Assembly: GCF_901482605.1 (NCBI RefSeq)
Contig: NZ_LR590481.1
Span: 1,860,001-1,924,000, forward strand
Source: Hathewaya histolytica
GTDB lineage: Bacteria; Bacillota; Clostridia; Clostridiales; Clostridiaceae
Direction: 5' to 3'
DNA: 64,000 nt
Shown in pieces: positions 35,188 through 43,247 of this stretch. A model generated the notes under the pieces. That model searched no databases. It was not told the origin of the DNA and worked only from the letters and a program-made list of their open reading frames with translations. A program made the translations under genes and the position numbers. How positions within the stretch are numbered: the first letter of the stretch is position 1; every line of letters starts with the position of its first letter.

Positions 35188-36213
35188 CTATTTTTGTAAA
35201 TTCCAAACAAACTCTCCATTTGTATTTACATACCCAATTTTTGTACCACGTTGAACTTCTGCTAACCCTTTATAAAAAGCAAATGCTTCATCAAATTGTG
35301 GCTCTATAATAAACTCTTCACTCATATTTATATATCCCCATTGTTCCTCTATCATAACGCCTAAAATATTCTCTGAAATATAATCTACATCATCATATTT
35401 TAAACTTACAATAATATTTCCTTCCTTATCTATATATCCATACTTATCATCATTGCATACTACAGCCTTTCCATCTATAAAATCTTCTGCTGAGTCAAAA
35501 TTAGGTTCTATAATAATTTCTCCGTCTTTATTTATATATCCAGTTTTATTATCTAGTTCAACTGCCGCTAGACCCTCACTAAATTTCTTAGCTATATGGA
35601 ATTTACCTTTTATCTTAACTTCTCCTGATTTATTTATATATCCATATTTTTTACCTATAGAAACTGGTGCTAGACCTTCACTAAAGTCACCTGCATAATC
35701 ATAAACTGCTAGTATTATTATATGACCATTTTTATTTATATATCCAAGTTTTCCACCCACTTGAACTAAGGCCATACCGTCACTAAAATCATAGGCATCT
35801 ATGAAACTAGGTTTTATTAATTCCTCACCTTTATTATTTATATATCCCCAATTATAATTTATTCTAACTGCTGCTAATCCTTCATTAAAAGTTCTTATTT
35901 CTTCATATACTGGCTGACATAAAACACTGCCATCACATTTGATAACACCTTTCTTTTCCTCTTTTTTATAGCATAAAATCTCATCTGAAATCCAATCTAG
36001 TCCTTGAAATGAAGGCTCTATTATGTAATCACCATTTTTATTTATAAGCCCATATTTCCCTTCTAGCGAAACTATGGCAAAATCACCTACAAAGTTTCTT
36101 GCATCTGTAAATTGAACTGAAATTGCCTCATCACCATTATTGTCTATATATCCATACTTCTTATTTTTCTTTATTAAATATAACTCTTTTTTATGCAAAA
36201 TATTCTCACTCAA
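35188..36213 (-). CDS. WG-repeat protein, ten repeats
   Basis: A 341-residue protein made of about ten WG (KWG) repeats of 33-47 residues. Each begins with a variant of KYGYINKNG, then IIxPxFD, a gap, and FxEGLAxVxxxx (for example KLGYINKNGHIIILAVYDYA, then GDFSEGLAPV). There is no signal peptide or membrane segment, so it is cytosolic as written. The WG repeats are expected to form a beta-propeller-like or solenoid scaffold; the partner is unknown. Start TTG at 36213 has AGGAGG eight bases upstream. Monocistronic; the cysE T-box begins about 58 bases after the stop. Confidence 0.85.
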   Translation of the reverse strand: MSENILHKKELYLIKKNKKYGYIDNNGDEAISVQFTDARNFVGDFAIVSLEGKYGLINKNGDYIIEPSFQGLDWISDEILCYKKEEKKGVIKCDGSVLCQPVYEEIRTFNEGLAAVRINYNWGYINNKGEELIKPSFIDAYDFSDGMALVQVGGKLGYINKNGHIIILAVYDYAGDFSEGLAPVSIGKKYGYINKSGEVKIKGKFHIAKKFSEGLAAVELDNKTGYINKDGEIIIEPNFDSAEDFIDGKAVVCNDDKYGYIDKEGNIIVSLKYDDVDYISENILGVMIEEQWGYINMSEEFIIEPQFDEAFAFYKGLAEVQRGTKIGYVNTNGEFVWNLQK

Positions 36214-36452
36214 CCTTTAATCCTCCTTTAATAAGTTCTGTATTTATTATATTACATTTTTTATTATTTTATAGTATACTTTAAAAGTAACTTTATATAG
36301 ATTATAGTAACATTCTATCACAATAACATATTTTTTATAATAAATTTCCTTTTAGATTTTATTTTATTAAAATTAAAGCAAAATATAATTATAGAAAATT
36401 TCTTAACTATCTATATAGTTTAACATAAATAAAGCTTGGAGGTAGATTGTAT

Positions 36453-36917
36453 ATGAATAAAGAATTTAGAGAAGTTGGGATTAGAAAAAATATAGCTTTA
36501 GTTGCTCATGATAATAAAAAGAAAGAACTTCTAGAGTGGGTTAATAAAAATAAAGAAAGCTTAAGCCTTCACAATATTTTTGCTACAGGTACTACAGGTG
36601 AAATAATATCAAATGAAACTGGACTATGCATAACCTCTTTTAAAAGTGGGCCTTTAGGTGGGGACCAGCAAATTGGAGCTACTATAGTAAATTTTGATTT
36701 GGACATTTTAATATTCTTCTGGGATCCTTTAGAATCACAACCACATGATCCTGATATTAGAGCTCTTCTTAGAATAGCCACTTTATATAATATCCCTTGT
36801 GGTACCAATAAGTCTTCAGCAGACTTTATAATTTCTTCTCCATATATGAACGAAAAATACATTATAACCTTAGATGATCATGCAGAATATGCTAATAGAC
36901 ATATCCAATTAAAATAA
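36453..36917 (+). CDS. mgsA: Methylglyoxal synthase
   Basis: A 154-residue enzyme converting dihydroxyacetone phosphate to methylglyoxal, a bypass of lower glycolysis when phosphate is short. Motifs: NIALVAHDNKKKELLEWV, ATGTTGEII, FKSGPLGGDQQIGA (catalytic Asp) and WDPLESQPHDPDIRALLR with His/Asp of the site. The start ATG 36453 is ten bases after GGAGG; the in-frame TTG at 36447 is too close to the site. A clear terminator follows. Confidence 0.95.
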   Translation: MNKEFREVGIRKNIALVAHDNKKKELLEWVNKNKESLSLHNIFATGTTGEIISNETGLCITSFKSGPLGGDQQIGATIVNFDLDILIFFWDPLESQPHDPDIRALLRIATLYNIPCGTNKSSADFIISSPYMNEKYIITLDDHAEYANRHIQLK

Positions 36918-36982
36918 TATTATTAGCTAGAACTTTTATAAAAATTATTTAATAAAATCTTTATATCTAAGAGTAATCTAAT

Positions 36983-37007
36983 AAAGCAGTGAAAACTGCT
37001 TTTTTTA
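36983..37007 (+). terminator. Terminator of mgsA
   Basis: AAAGCAGT-GAAA-ACTGCTTT stem with a GAAA loop and TTTTT after it. Confidence 0.88.
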
Positions 37008-37116
37008 CGTATTAGAACAAAATAAATTCAAATATATCATAATATAAACTTATTTTTAGACATTTTATTTTTTTTTACTATATATTATAATTAGGTACAG
37101 AAAAGAGGTGAAACTT

Positions 37117-37467
37117 TTGAAATATTTAAGACAGATAGCGATTATTTTCTTTTTTTGCATTTTAGGAGAATTAGTAAAGTTAATTTTTAAACTTTCTATT
37201 CCTAGTAGTGTTTTGGGTCTGCTATTACTTCTAACAGCACTTTGTATAGGGATTGTTAAGTTAGAGATGATTGAAAAGGTAAGTGATTTACTATTAGAGC
37301 ATCTTGCATTTTTATTTATCCCTGCTGGTGTAGGACTTATGTCTTGCTTTGGAGTTATAAAGAAAAATCTACTTAACTTTACATTAATCATACTTATATC
37401 CACCACTATAGTAATAATTACAACAGGAACTACAATTGAGTTTTTGTTGAGAAGGAGGCAAAAGTGA
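37117..37467 (+). CDS. lrgA: CidA/LrgA family holin-like protein
   Basis: A 116-residue membrane protein with four hydrophobic helices. IPSSVLGLLLLLTALCIGIVK and AFLFIPAGVGLM are the family's core motifs (P-G/S-S-V-x-G and FIPAGVG). CidA/LrgA proteins form holin-like oligomers; with LrgB they influence autolysis and pyruvate or small-metabolite transport. The TTG at 37117 (AGAGG at eight bases) is a better start than GTG 37108, which overlaps the ribosome site. The lrgB GTG overlaps its stop by four bases. Confidence 0.9.
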   Translation: MKYLRQIAIIFFFCILGELVKLIFKLSIPSSVLGLLLLLTALCIGIVKLEMIEKVSDLLLEHLAFLFIPAGVGLMSCFGVIKKNLLNFTLIILISTTIVIITTGTTIEFLLRRRQK

Positions 37468-38159
37468 ATTCTATAATTAATAGTCCTATTTTCGGAATTA
37501 CTATTTCTTTAATTTCTTTTGAAATAGGATGTTTTATATTTAAAAAAACTAAAAATCCTATATTTAATCCTTTATTAATAGGTATTATTATTGTTATTAC
37601 ATTTTTAAAGCTAAGTAATATAAACTTAGAAACTTATAATATAGGGGGAGCATATATTTCCTTTCTTCTAGGACCTACAACAGTTATTTTAGCAGTACCT
37701 CTTTACAAAAAACTTAAACTATTAAAAGAATATATATTCCCTATTTTAATAGGAATTACTGTAGGTAGTACCTGTGGAATAGCATCTATCATAGTTTTAG
37801 GTAAATTATTTAAAGTTGATGAAAGTTTAATGTTTTCACTAATACCTAAGTCAATAACCACACCTATTGGAATGGAAGTTTCAAAACAACTAGGCGGAAA
37901 TATAGCCATAACAGTTTCAGCCATAATTATAACCGGTATTTTAGGTTCTATAATTGGCCCATTAGTATGTAATCTATTTAATATTAAAAATAAAATTGCA
38001 GTTGGAATCTCCCTAGGAACTGCATCTCATGCTATGGGAACTGCAAAGGCCTTAGAGTTAGGGGAAACCGAAGGCGCTATGAGTGGACTTGCTATAGCCA
38101 TAGCTGGATTGTTAACAGTATTTCTAGCTCCACTAATTGTAAAGCTTTTATGTAGTTAA
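37464..38159 (+). CDS. lrgB: LrgB family protein
   Basis: A 231-residue membrane protein with six or more helices. Key stretches are FLLGPTTVILAVPLYK, SLIPKSITTPIGMEVSKQLGG and GIGTASHAMGTAKAL-like GISLGTASHAMGTAKALELG, diagnostic of the CidB/LrgB group. It is translationally coupled to lrgA (GTGA overlap). The pair is thought to act in cell lysis control or organic acid transport. No lytS/lytR-type regulator adjoins. Confidence 0.93.
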   Translation: MNSIINSPIFGITISLISFEIGCFIFKKTKNPIFNPLLIGIIIVITFLKLSNINLETYNIGGAYISFLLGPTTVILAVPLYKKLKLLKEYIFPILIGITVGSTCGIASIIVLGKLFKVDESLMFSLIPKSITTPIGMEVSKQLGGNIAITVSAIIITGILGSIIGPLVCNLFNIKNKIAVGISLGTASHAMGTAKALELGETEGAMSGLAIAIAGLLTVFLAPLIVKLLCS

Positions 38160-38204
38160 TACTTTATTCGCTAGTATAATAAACCTAAATTCCGTAGAAT
38201 AAAA

Positions 38205-38240
38205 ATAAAGAGAATGATTTAAAAATCATTCTCTTTATTT
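38205..38240. terminator. Bidirectional terminator of lrgAB and of the opposite-strand small RNA
   Basis: AAAGAGAATGATT-TAAA-AATCATTCTCTTT, a perfect 13-pair stem, followed by ATTTTTT to the right and by TTTAttTTTATT to the left. It closes lrgB and, on the minus strand, the predicted RNA at 38205-38469. Confidence 0.9.
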
Positions 38241-38469
38241 TTTCCTATGTTTATTAAAATTTTAATCTCAAAATTAAAATTGTCTTTATTCCTTAGTATA
38301 CTTAAAACTTTTGTTACTTAGATAAATTTTCACTTTTGTACTTTACATAATCTATATTTACTTTTGTTATTTCTTAATTCTTCTTTTGTCTTATTAAATC
38401 TTTTGTATATATTATCTTTTTCTTTTGTACATCAAATCTTTTGTAAATCATGTACATTTATCTTTATTT
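38205..38469 (-). ncRNA. Predicted small RNA with seven ACAAAAG motifs
   Basis: A leftward promoter (38476-38504) and a terminator (38205-38240) bracket about 265 bases with no credible ORF. Within it ACAAAAG occurs seven times, at 38444-38438, 38428-38422, 38406-38400, 38389-38383, 38367-38361, 38339-38333 and 38314-38308. Start-to-start spacings of 16, 22, 17, 22, 28 and 25 fit neither codons nor helical turns, which argues for a single-stranded RNA signal. By base composition I estimate about 0.02 such seven-mers expected in this span. It could titrate an RNA-binding protein or base-pair with CUUUUGU in mRNAs. Transcription is inferred, not shown. Confidence 0.62.
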
Positions 38470-38475
38470 GATATT

Positions 38476-38504
38476 ATTTTATCGCATAAAAATACATAAG
38501 TCAA
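38476..38504 (-). promoter_or_regulatory. Promoter for the predicted small RNA
   Basis: TTGACT (38504-38499), 17 bases, TAAAAT (38481-38476), read leftward; the same hexamers and spacing as the pur operon promoter. No gene start follows on that strand before the terminator at 38205. Confidence 0.72.
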
Positions 38505-38578
38505 CATTTTTCTTTCGACATATTGCTTTAATAAGTGTCTTTTTTACTTAAAATAAATTTTTATTTAACTATACATTA

Positions 38579-39193
38579 TTAACGCATAGTATATTGCAAA
38601 AATAATTCTAATTGATTTTCTACTTCCCTTATCTTTTCCTCTGTTAATCCTCCTCTACCTAATCTATCACATAAAGAAAACCAGTATATTTCTTTTGGAT
38701 CTATATCATTTTTCATCCCTTCTATATCTTTAAACGGAAGATTCTTTATTACAAACAAAGGTTGCATGTGCCACCTAACCATAGCTTTAACTTTATCTAT
38801 AAATTCTTTTTCTTCATTGAAAAAAGTTAAAAATTCCTGCGCCATCTCTTCTCCAACTTTATCATGATCATAAGAGGTTATTCTTCCTTTTCTAACTCTT
38901 GTAGTTCTTAGCTTACCTATATCATGCAATAAAGCTCCCCACATAAAGACTCTTTCATCCTGGCTATGCTTTTTATTTTTAGCTGCTAAGTCCAAAACTA
39001 ACATAGTATGGTCAAACACATCTCCTTCTGGATGATACTTAGGTTCTTGTTTTATTTCTTCCAATTTATCTATAAAATTTAAAGGAGATGGTGAATTTTT
39101 AAGTTCTTCTTTTATTTGATTTAAATATTCTGAGGGGTTCTCTTCTTGCAAAAGTACATGATTTATTTTTTTATACATCTCAAAACTATCCAA
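38579..39193 (-). CDS. HD-domain hydrolase
   Basis: A 204-residue metal-dependent phosphohydrolase. The HD signature is FDHTMLVLDLAA then WGALLHDIGKLRTTR and YDHDKVGEEMAQEFL, giving His, His-Asp and Asp ligands. A later WHMQPLFV and FSLCDRLGRGG match the C-terminal region of the HD domains fused to or resembling CCA tRNA nucleotidyltransferases. Substrate is not clear (nucleotide or RNA phosphate). Start TTG at 39193 has AGGAGG nine bases upstream. It lies 14 bases after the polysaccharide deacetylase and likely shares its transcript. Confidence 0.85.
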   Translation of the reverse strand: MDSFEMYKKINHVLLQEENPSEYLNQIKEELKNSPSPLNFIDKLEEIKQEPKYHPEGDVFDHTMLVLDLAAKNKKHSQDERVFMWGALLHDIGKLRTTRVRKGRITSYDHDKVGEEMAQEFLTFFNEEKEFIDKVKAMVRWHMQPLFVIKNLPFKDIEGMKNDIDPKEIYWFSLCDRLGRGGLTEEKIREVENQLELFLQYTMR

Positions 39194-39207
39194 ATTAACA
39201 TTCCTCC

Positions 39208-40131
39208 TTAGGTTGCAAAAGTAATTCTAAACTCTGATGGACTTAAAGTTTTAAACTTATATCCTCGCTCTTTTAAACTTTTAATAATTTCTGGTAATGC
39301 TTCTACTGTAGTAGTTTTACCTCCACTATCATGCATAAGAACTATTATTTTATCTATATCTTTGCTACCATAAATTACGCTATTAACTATTCTCTCCTTA
39401 CTTTGAAGGGCTTTTGATGCATCCGTAGAGTCTACATTCCAATCATAATATATATAATTATTTTGTTTAAAATAATTTATAATTTCTTTCATTATTCCCG
39501 TACCACCGTAGTTGTGACTAACTGTATTATTGCTCCCACCTGGAAATCTCATTATTTTAGGTTCTATTCCTGTAGTTTCTTTTATTATATTTTGAAGTTT
39601 ATTGAAATCTTTTATAAAGTTTTCTTTGCTTTTATATATATAACTATAATTATGAGAATAAGTATGATTTCCTATGGCATTCCCATCTTCTACAATTCTT
39701 TTATATAATTCCTTTGAATATTCCGTATCCGAGCCCTTGACAAAAAAAGTTCCATTAATCTTTTCATCTTTTAGAATATCTAATATTTTTCGTGTATTAC
39801 TAGAAGGTCCATCGTCAAAAGTTAAATATACTATCTTCTCTCCATTATTATATTTATCTCTTTCTCTTTTTTCTAACTCTCTTTTTTTCTTCTCTTTATT
39901 TATAATTTCTTCTTTTTGCTTTATTTTAATGTTAATCTCCTTATTTATTTTCTGCTTCTCCATACCTATCTCTTTTATATAACCTTTAGCCTCTTCTATC
40001 TGATTTTCTTTCCTTTTGATATCATTATTAATATTATATTGGATATAAGTATTCTCAAAAATCTTATAAATTAAAATAGACTGCAATATAATTGCAATTA
40101 TAAGTAAAATACCCACAAACTTATTCTTCAT
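39208..40131 (-). CDS. Polysaccharide deacetylase, membrane-anchored
   Basis: A 307-residue protein. One N-terminal membrane helix (residues 5-27), then a charged coiled-coil of about 65 residues, then a NodB homology domain from about residue 98: VYLTFDDGPSSNTRKILDIL (catalytic and metal Asp), GNAIGNHTYSHNYSYIY (His-x-x-x-His zinc ligands), IMRFPGGSNN and IIVLMHDSGGK. It should remove acetyl groups from peptidoglycan or another surface glycan outside the cell. It is 23 bases after a small coiled-coil membrane protein and 14 before the HD hydrolase. Confidence 0.92.
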   Translation of the reverse strand: MKNKFVGILLIIAIILQSILIYKIFENTYIQYNINNDIKRKENQIEEAKGYIKEIGMEKQKINKEINIKIKQKEEIINKEKKKRELEKRERDKYNNGEKIVYLTFDDGPSSNTRKILDILKDEKINGTFFVKGSDTEYSKELYKRIVEDGNAIGNHTYSHNYSYIYKSKENFIKDFNKLQNIIKETTGIEPKIMRFPGGSNNTVSHNYGGTGIMKEIINYFKQNNYIYYDWNVDSTDASKALQSKERIVNSVIYGSKDIDKIIVLMHDSGGKTTTVEALPEIIKSLKERGYKFKTLSPSEFRITFAT

Positions 40132-40154
40132 TTGTTAGCACATCCTTACGTAAA

Positions 40155-40364
40155 TTACTTTAAGTCACTGTACTTTTTCTTTAACTCTTTCAGATATTGC
40201 TCTTCTTCTAACTTCTTGTCATTTAACTCTTGTAGATTTACTCCTAATTTACTTTGCTTATTTGTTAAATTAGAGATTTTATCTTGTTGATACAATAAAA
40301 TTATAGAAGACAGTATTACTATACTAAATAAAACTATACTAAATCTTAATTGCCACTTTCGCAT
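40155..40364 (-). CDS. Small single-pass membrane protein with coiled coil
   Basis: A 69-residue bitopic protein: basic start MRKWQLR, one membrane helix (about 8-25), then an uninterrupted charged heptad region (KISNLTNKQSKLGVNLQELN, continuing to KKKYSDLK). Topology resembles FtsL/DivIC/FtsB-type division proteins or wall-enzyme partners, but it is too short and generic for a firm name. AGAGGTG precedes the ATG. First gene of the set with the deacetylase, so a role in envelope assembly is a guess from context. Confidence 0.6.
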   Translation of the reverse strand: MRKWQLRFSIVLFSIVILSSIILLYQQDKISNLTNKQSKLGVNLQELNDKKLEEEQYLKELKKKYSDLK

Positions 40365-40449
40365 AATGTCACCTCTTTCCTACAATTTTATTATTTACAA
40401 TAAAAAAATAAATATAAAATTTCTTTTTTATTTTTATTATTTATTAAAA

Positions 40450-40487
40450 TAAAAAAAGTATAGGCTGTATTAATCACAGTCTATACT
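40450..40487 (-). terminator. Terminator of the glycosyltransferase gene
   Basis: AGTATAGACTGT and ACAGCCTATACT form a 12-pair stem (one mismatch) followed by TTTTTTT on the minus strand; the stop codon is inside the left arm. Confidence 0.87.
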
Positions 40488-41650
40488 ACTAACTTTACCA
40501 TGCTATTTTTTTTCAAAACTTCCTCATATACATCTTGTACTTTTAATCCAAAAATTTCACTTGAGTATTCCTTAGATTTTTCCAAGCTATTTTTGTGAAA
40601 TTCTTCTAAATTACCCTGTTTATAAAAAATCTTATCTATAGCTTCTATAAATTCTTCTTTGTTATTATAAGTATATCCGTTATAATCATTTATAATTAAA
40701 TGTTCTACACACTCATCATACTTACATAAAACAGGTAATCCACTAGCTAGAGCTTCTACATAAGTTAGCCCTTGAGTTTCACTTGTAGATGCTGTTACAA
40801 ATGCATCCCCTAATTTATAGTACTTATGAACCTCTTTAGTATCTACCATATCAGTAAAATATACTCTATCTTCAATATTTAAACTCTTTACTAAATCTTT
40901 GAGTTTTTGCAGATATGGCCCTCCGCCAACTATAACTAAACTTATATCTCTATTTCTGCATATATCATTATAAAACTCAATTACCTCTTCTATATTCTTC
41001 TCTTCAGCTATTCTTCCCACATAAATTAGTCTTTTACCACTCTTAGGTATTTTATGTTTTTCAAATAAAACATTTATTTCTTCTTCCGAGATTTTTGTTT
41101 TAAATTTTTCTATATCTATTCCCGTTGGTATTATAAAAGTATTTGTACTTATTCCATATGTTTTTAGTGTCTCTTCCACCTTTTTCGTAGGTGTTATAAC
41201 TCCATCCAATGGATTCAAAAGCATAGATGTCAACTTTGCTGCGGTACTTTTGCCTAAAAATTTCCCACCTAAAACATAGTGAAGATAGTCCTCATACATA
41301 GTATGATATGTATGTACTTGCGGTACGTTTAATTTTTTAGAGATAATTTTTGATAATACCATTGTAGTAAACTCTGTTTGAGAGTGTATTATATCTGGTT
41401 TCCAATCTAAAATTTCTTGTGTAATTGAATTAAAGAATGGATTTCCAATTCTTGCCCCTGGGTAAATTCTAAGTCCTGCAGACCTAATATAATATACATC
41501 CCCCTCAATTCGTGATTTATGTGAATCTGAAAGGGTAAGTATTCTTACATCATGTCCTAGTTTTTTCAATTCTCTATATAAGTTATTAGTTGATATAACA
41601 ACACCATTTACCATGGGAAAATACGTATCAGTTGTTATTAAGATTTTCAT
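40481..41650 (-). CDS. GT4 glycosyltransferase, diacylglycerol glucosyltransferase type
   Basis: A 389-residue GT-B fold enzyme of family GT4. The N-domain begins MKILITTDTYFPMVNGVVIS with NLYRELKKLGHDV; the C-domain has LIYVGRIAEEKNIEEVI, VIVGGGPYLQKL and the EX7E signature STSETQGLTYVEALASGLP. The N-terminal DTYFPMVNGV-type motif and YHTMYEDYLHYV are typical of the enzymes that add glucose to diacylglycerol for membrane glycolipids or lipoteichoic acid anchors. ATG follows AGGAGG. Its upstream DNA carries three 11-bp-phased AATTTAAG boxes also found before pssA. Confidence 0.85.
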   Translation of the reverse strand: MKILITTDTYFPMVNGVVISTNNLYRELKKLGHDVRILTLSDSHKSRIEGDVYYIRSAGLRIYPGARIGNPFFNSITQEILDWKPDIIHSQTEFTTMVLSKIISKKLNVPQVHTYHTMYEDYLHYVLGGKFLGKSTAAKLTSMLLNPLDGVITPTKKVEETLKTYGISTNTFIIPTGIDIEKFKTKISEEEINVLFEKHKIPKSGKRLIYVGRIAEEKNIEEVIEFYNDICRNRDISLVIVGGGPYLQKLKDLVKSLNIEDRVYFTDMVDTKEVHKYYKLGDAFVTASTSETQGLTYVEALASGLPVLCKYDECVEHLIINDYNGYTYNNKEEFIEAIDKIFYKQGNLEEFHKNSLEKSKEYSSEIFGLKVQDVYEEVLKKNSMVKLVV

Positions 41651-41715
41651 AAAATAACAACCTCCTATCTAAGATCATAATTATAATTTATTATTTATTA
41701 TAATATCATACGAAT

Positions 41716-41756
41716 CTTAAATTAATAAATTTATACTCTTAAATTTACCTTAAATT
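41716..41756 (-). promoter_or_regulatory. Direct-repeat regulator boxes upstream of the glycosyltransferase gene
   Basis: AATTTAAG (minus strand) at 41756-41749, 41745-41738 and 41723-41716, at offsets 0, 11 and 33: one helical-turn phasing. TATGAT and TATAAT -10-like sequences follow 10-20 bases on. Such head-to-tail repeats at 11 bp are the usual binding sites of OmpR/PhoB-type response regulators. The first two copies lie in a 20-base block repeated exactly at 57445-57464. Confidence 0.55.
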
Positions 41757-41799
41757 TTCATTAAATTCCTTTTATTATTTTAAATACTTATATATTATT

Positions 41800-42267
41800 T
41801 TATATATCTATTTTACTACACTCAATATATAATATTATCTTATGTGAAATCATAATTTTATTAACTTTTAACACATACCTTTGTTTATCTCTATACATTA
41901 TTCTATTATCTATAACTTTATCAAGCATCTCTATATCTATAGAATTAATCTCTCTTCCTATTAAATTACTATATTTTTCTTTTATATTGTTTTCTAATAT
42001 ATATTTTGTAACCTCATTTACCTCTTCTTTAAATTGAAGTTTTACATCCACTTCTTTAACAGTCATTTTATCTACTTTAATAGAACTTTTAAGTTTTTCT
42101 AAATTTTTCTCACTTTCTTCAAGCTTCAGTTCAAGTCGTCTTATTTTATTATAATTATTTTCAAATCTATAGCTAAATAAAAAAGTTAAACATGTTAAAG
42201 TTCCCAAGGTGCCAATTAGGAAGCCACATAAAAAAAACTTTTTATAATTTCTTTTTACTTTTTCCAA
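41800..42267 (-). CDS. YtrI-like sporulation membrane protein
   Basis: A 155-residue protein with one N-terminal membrane helix (about residues 11-32), a coiled-coil (about 35-65, RRLELKLEESEKNLEKLKSS) and a mixed C-terminal domain. It overlaps the end of the ytrH-like gene by 13 bases. In B. subtilis ytrH and ytrI are adjacent, sigma-E-dependent sporulation genes, and YtrI is also a single-pass membrane protein of about this length. The name rests on position, size and topology, not on a recognised motif. Confidence 0.55.
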   Translation of the reverse strand: MEKVKRNYKKFFLCGFLIGTLGTLTCLTFLFSYRFENNYNKIRRLELKLEESEKNLEKLKSSIKVDKMTVKEVDVKLQFKEEVNEVTKYILENNIKEKYSNLIGREINSIDIEMLDKVIDNRIMYRDKQRYVLKVNKIMISHKIILYIECSKIDI

Positions 42268-42593
42268 ATATTACAGCACCTATAAAATATATTTAAAACT
42301 TCATATCCTATATTGGCACCTATTAAAGAGAAAAAAATAAAAGTTATTTGCTTAAGTAAAGCCTTAAAATCGCCTTTAAATATTCCTTCCTCTAAGATTT
42401 GAAAACTGGAAAATGTTCCTCCTAATGCAGTTGCAATAGCCCATATCTTAATAGACTGTGCTATTTCCATCATAGATTTTAGAGGTGGCCTATTACTCAA
42501 TATAGCTGCAAAAGCTGTAAAAATGCCTCCACCTAATATTACTCCCATCGCAATAAAAAAACTAAGCATTATATTACTTAAAAAGTCTTCCAA
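42255..42593 (-). CDS. ytrH: YtrH family sporulation membrane protein
   Basis: A 112-residue membrane protein with three hydrophobic segments. The central NRPPLKSMMEIAQSIKIWAIATALGGTFSSF is the YtrH family signature (PPLK...IKIWA...GGTF), and the first helix FFIAMGVILGGGIFTAFAAI fits as well. YtrH is a mother-cell protein needed for efficient sporulation. Start TTG at 42593 has AGGAGAG upstream. Together with the overlapping YtrI-like gene it marks the organism as a spore former. Confidence 0.85.
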   Translation of the reverse strand: MEDFLSNIMLSFFIAMGVILGGGIFTAFAAILSNRPPLKSMMEIAQSIKIWAIATALGGTFSSFQILEEGIFKGDFKALLKQITFIFFSLIGANIGYEVLNIFYRCCNIWKK

Positions 42594-42756
42594 ATATATA
42601 CTCTCCTAAAAATCGGTTCCTTATAAAATATGATAATAACTTTTATATTATTAGCTATAAAATTCTGTTATATATTTTTATGCTAACTTAATTTTAAAAT
42701 ATTTATTGAATATCATATTAACTTTTTAAAACTTTTAAGTCTATTTAATTACAGCA

Positions 42757-42791
42757 AAAAAAGATTAGTAATAAATTACTAATCTTTTTTA
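42757..42791. terminator. Terminator downstream of tRNA-Trp
   Basis: AAAAAAGATTAGTAA-TAAA-TTACTAATCTTTTTT, a perfect 15-pair stem with T-runs on both strands, directly after the CCA end of the tRNA. Confidence 0.88.
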
Positions 42792-42867
42792 TGGCAGGGG
42801 CACGAGGACTTGAACCCGGAACCAACGGTTTTGGAGACCGCTACTCTACCAATTGAGCTATACCCCT
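42792..42867 (-). tRNA. trnW: tRNA-Trp (anticodon CCA)
   Basis: A 76-base cloverleaf on the minus strand with encoded CCA. Acceptor arms AGGGGTA/TGCCCCT (one G-U), D-arm GCTC-AATTGGTA-GAGT, anticodon stem GCGGT/ACCGT with loop CTCCAAA giving anticodon CCA, T-arm with GGTTCAAGTC. Discriminator is G, as usual for tRNA-Trp. It stands alone, not in a cluster. Confidence 0.96.
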
Positions 42868-43001
42868 ATATTTAATTGTTACTCTAATAGTTTATCATAA
42901 AATTAATTTTTGTCAATGCTAATTCTTATTTTATTTAATACTTTTATTTAAATATGGTTAGATTAATATTATAAAATATATTATATATAGGAGGGACTAT
43001 A

Positions 43002-43172
43002 ATGCACAATAATAAAAGTCATAGAAAAACTAGAGAAAAAAGCAATGCTGAACTTAGAAAAATGTTTCCAAAAGACGGTGCTGACATAGGTATTGAAAAT
43101 GGAGTTAAAATAGATGCTAATGGTGATAAGTTTACCAAACGTTCTAAGCTTTCTCATAATAGAAGCCTTTAG
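43002..43172 (+). CDS. Small basic protein of unknown function (56 residues)
   Basis: A short ORF with a very good ribosome site (AGGAGGG seven bases before the ATG) encodes MHNNKSHRKTREKSNAELRK, MFPKDGADIGIENGVKIDAN and GDKFTKRSKLSHNRSL. It is rich in Lys, Arg and Asn, has no hydrophobic segment, and is probably disordered or nucleic-acid or spore associated. A terminator lies 76 bases downstream. I do not recognise the family with confidence. Its isolation, clear translation signals and terminator argue that it is real. Confidence 0.65.
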   Translation: MHNNKSHRKTREKSNAELRKMFPKDGADIGIENGVKIDANGDKFTKRSKLSHNRSL

Positions 43173-43247
43173 TATTCTTAATTAAAATTGTAACTTCTAA
43201 AGTTTAATTATCAAAAATTTAATTATTGTATATTTTATTGTTAGATT

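Noticed and set aside
38308-38444. CRISPR array made of the seven ACAAAAG repeats
   Set aside because: The repeat is only seven bases, spacers are 9-21 bases and AT-rich, and no cas gene is present.
38371-38456. 27-codon ORF inside the ACAAAAG region (MYMIYKRF...)
   Set aside because: No clear ribosome site, and the repeats fall in different frames, so they do not encode a repetitive peptide.
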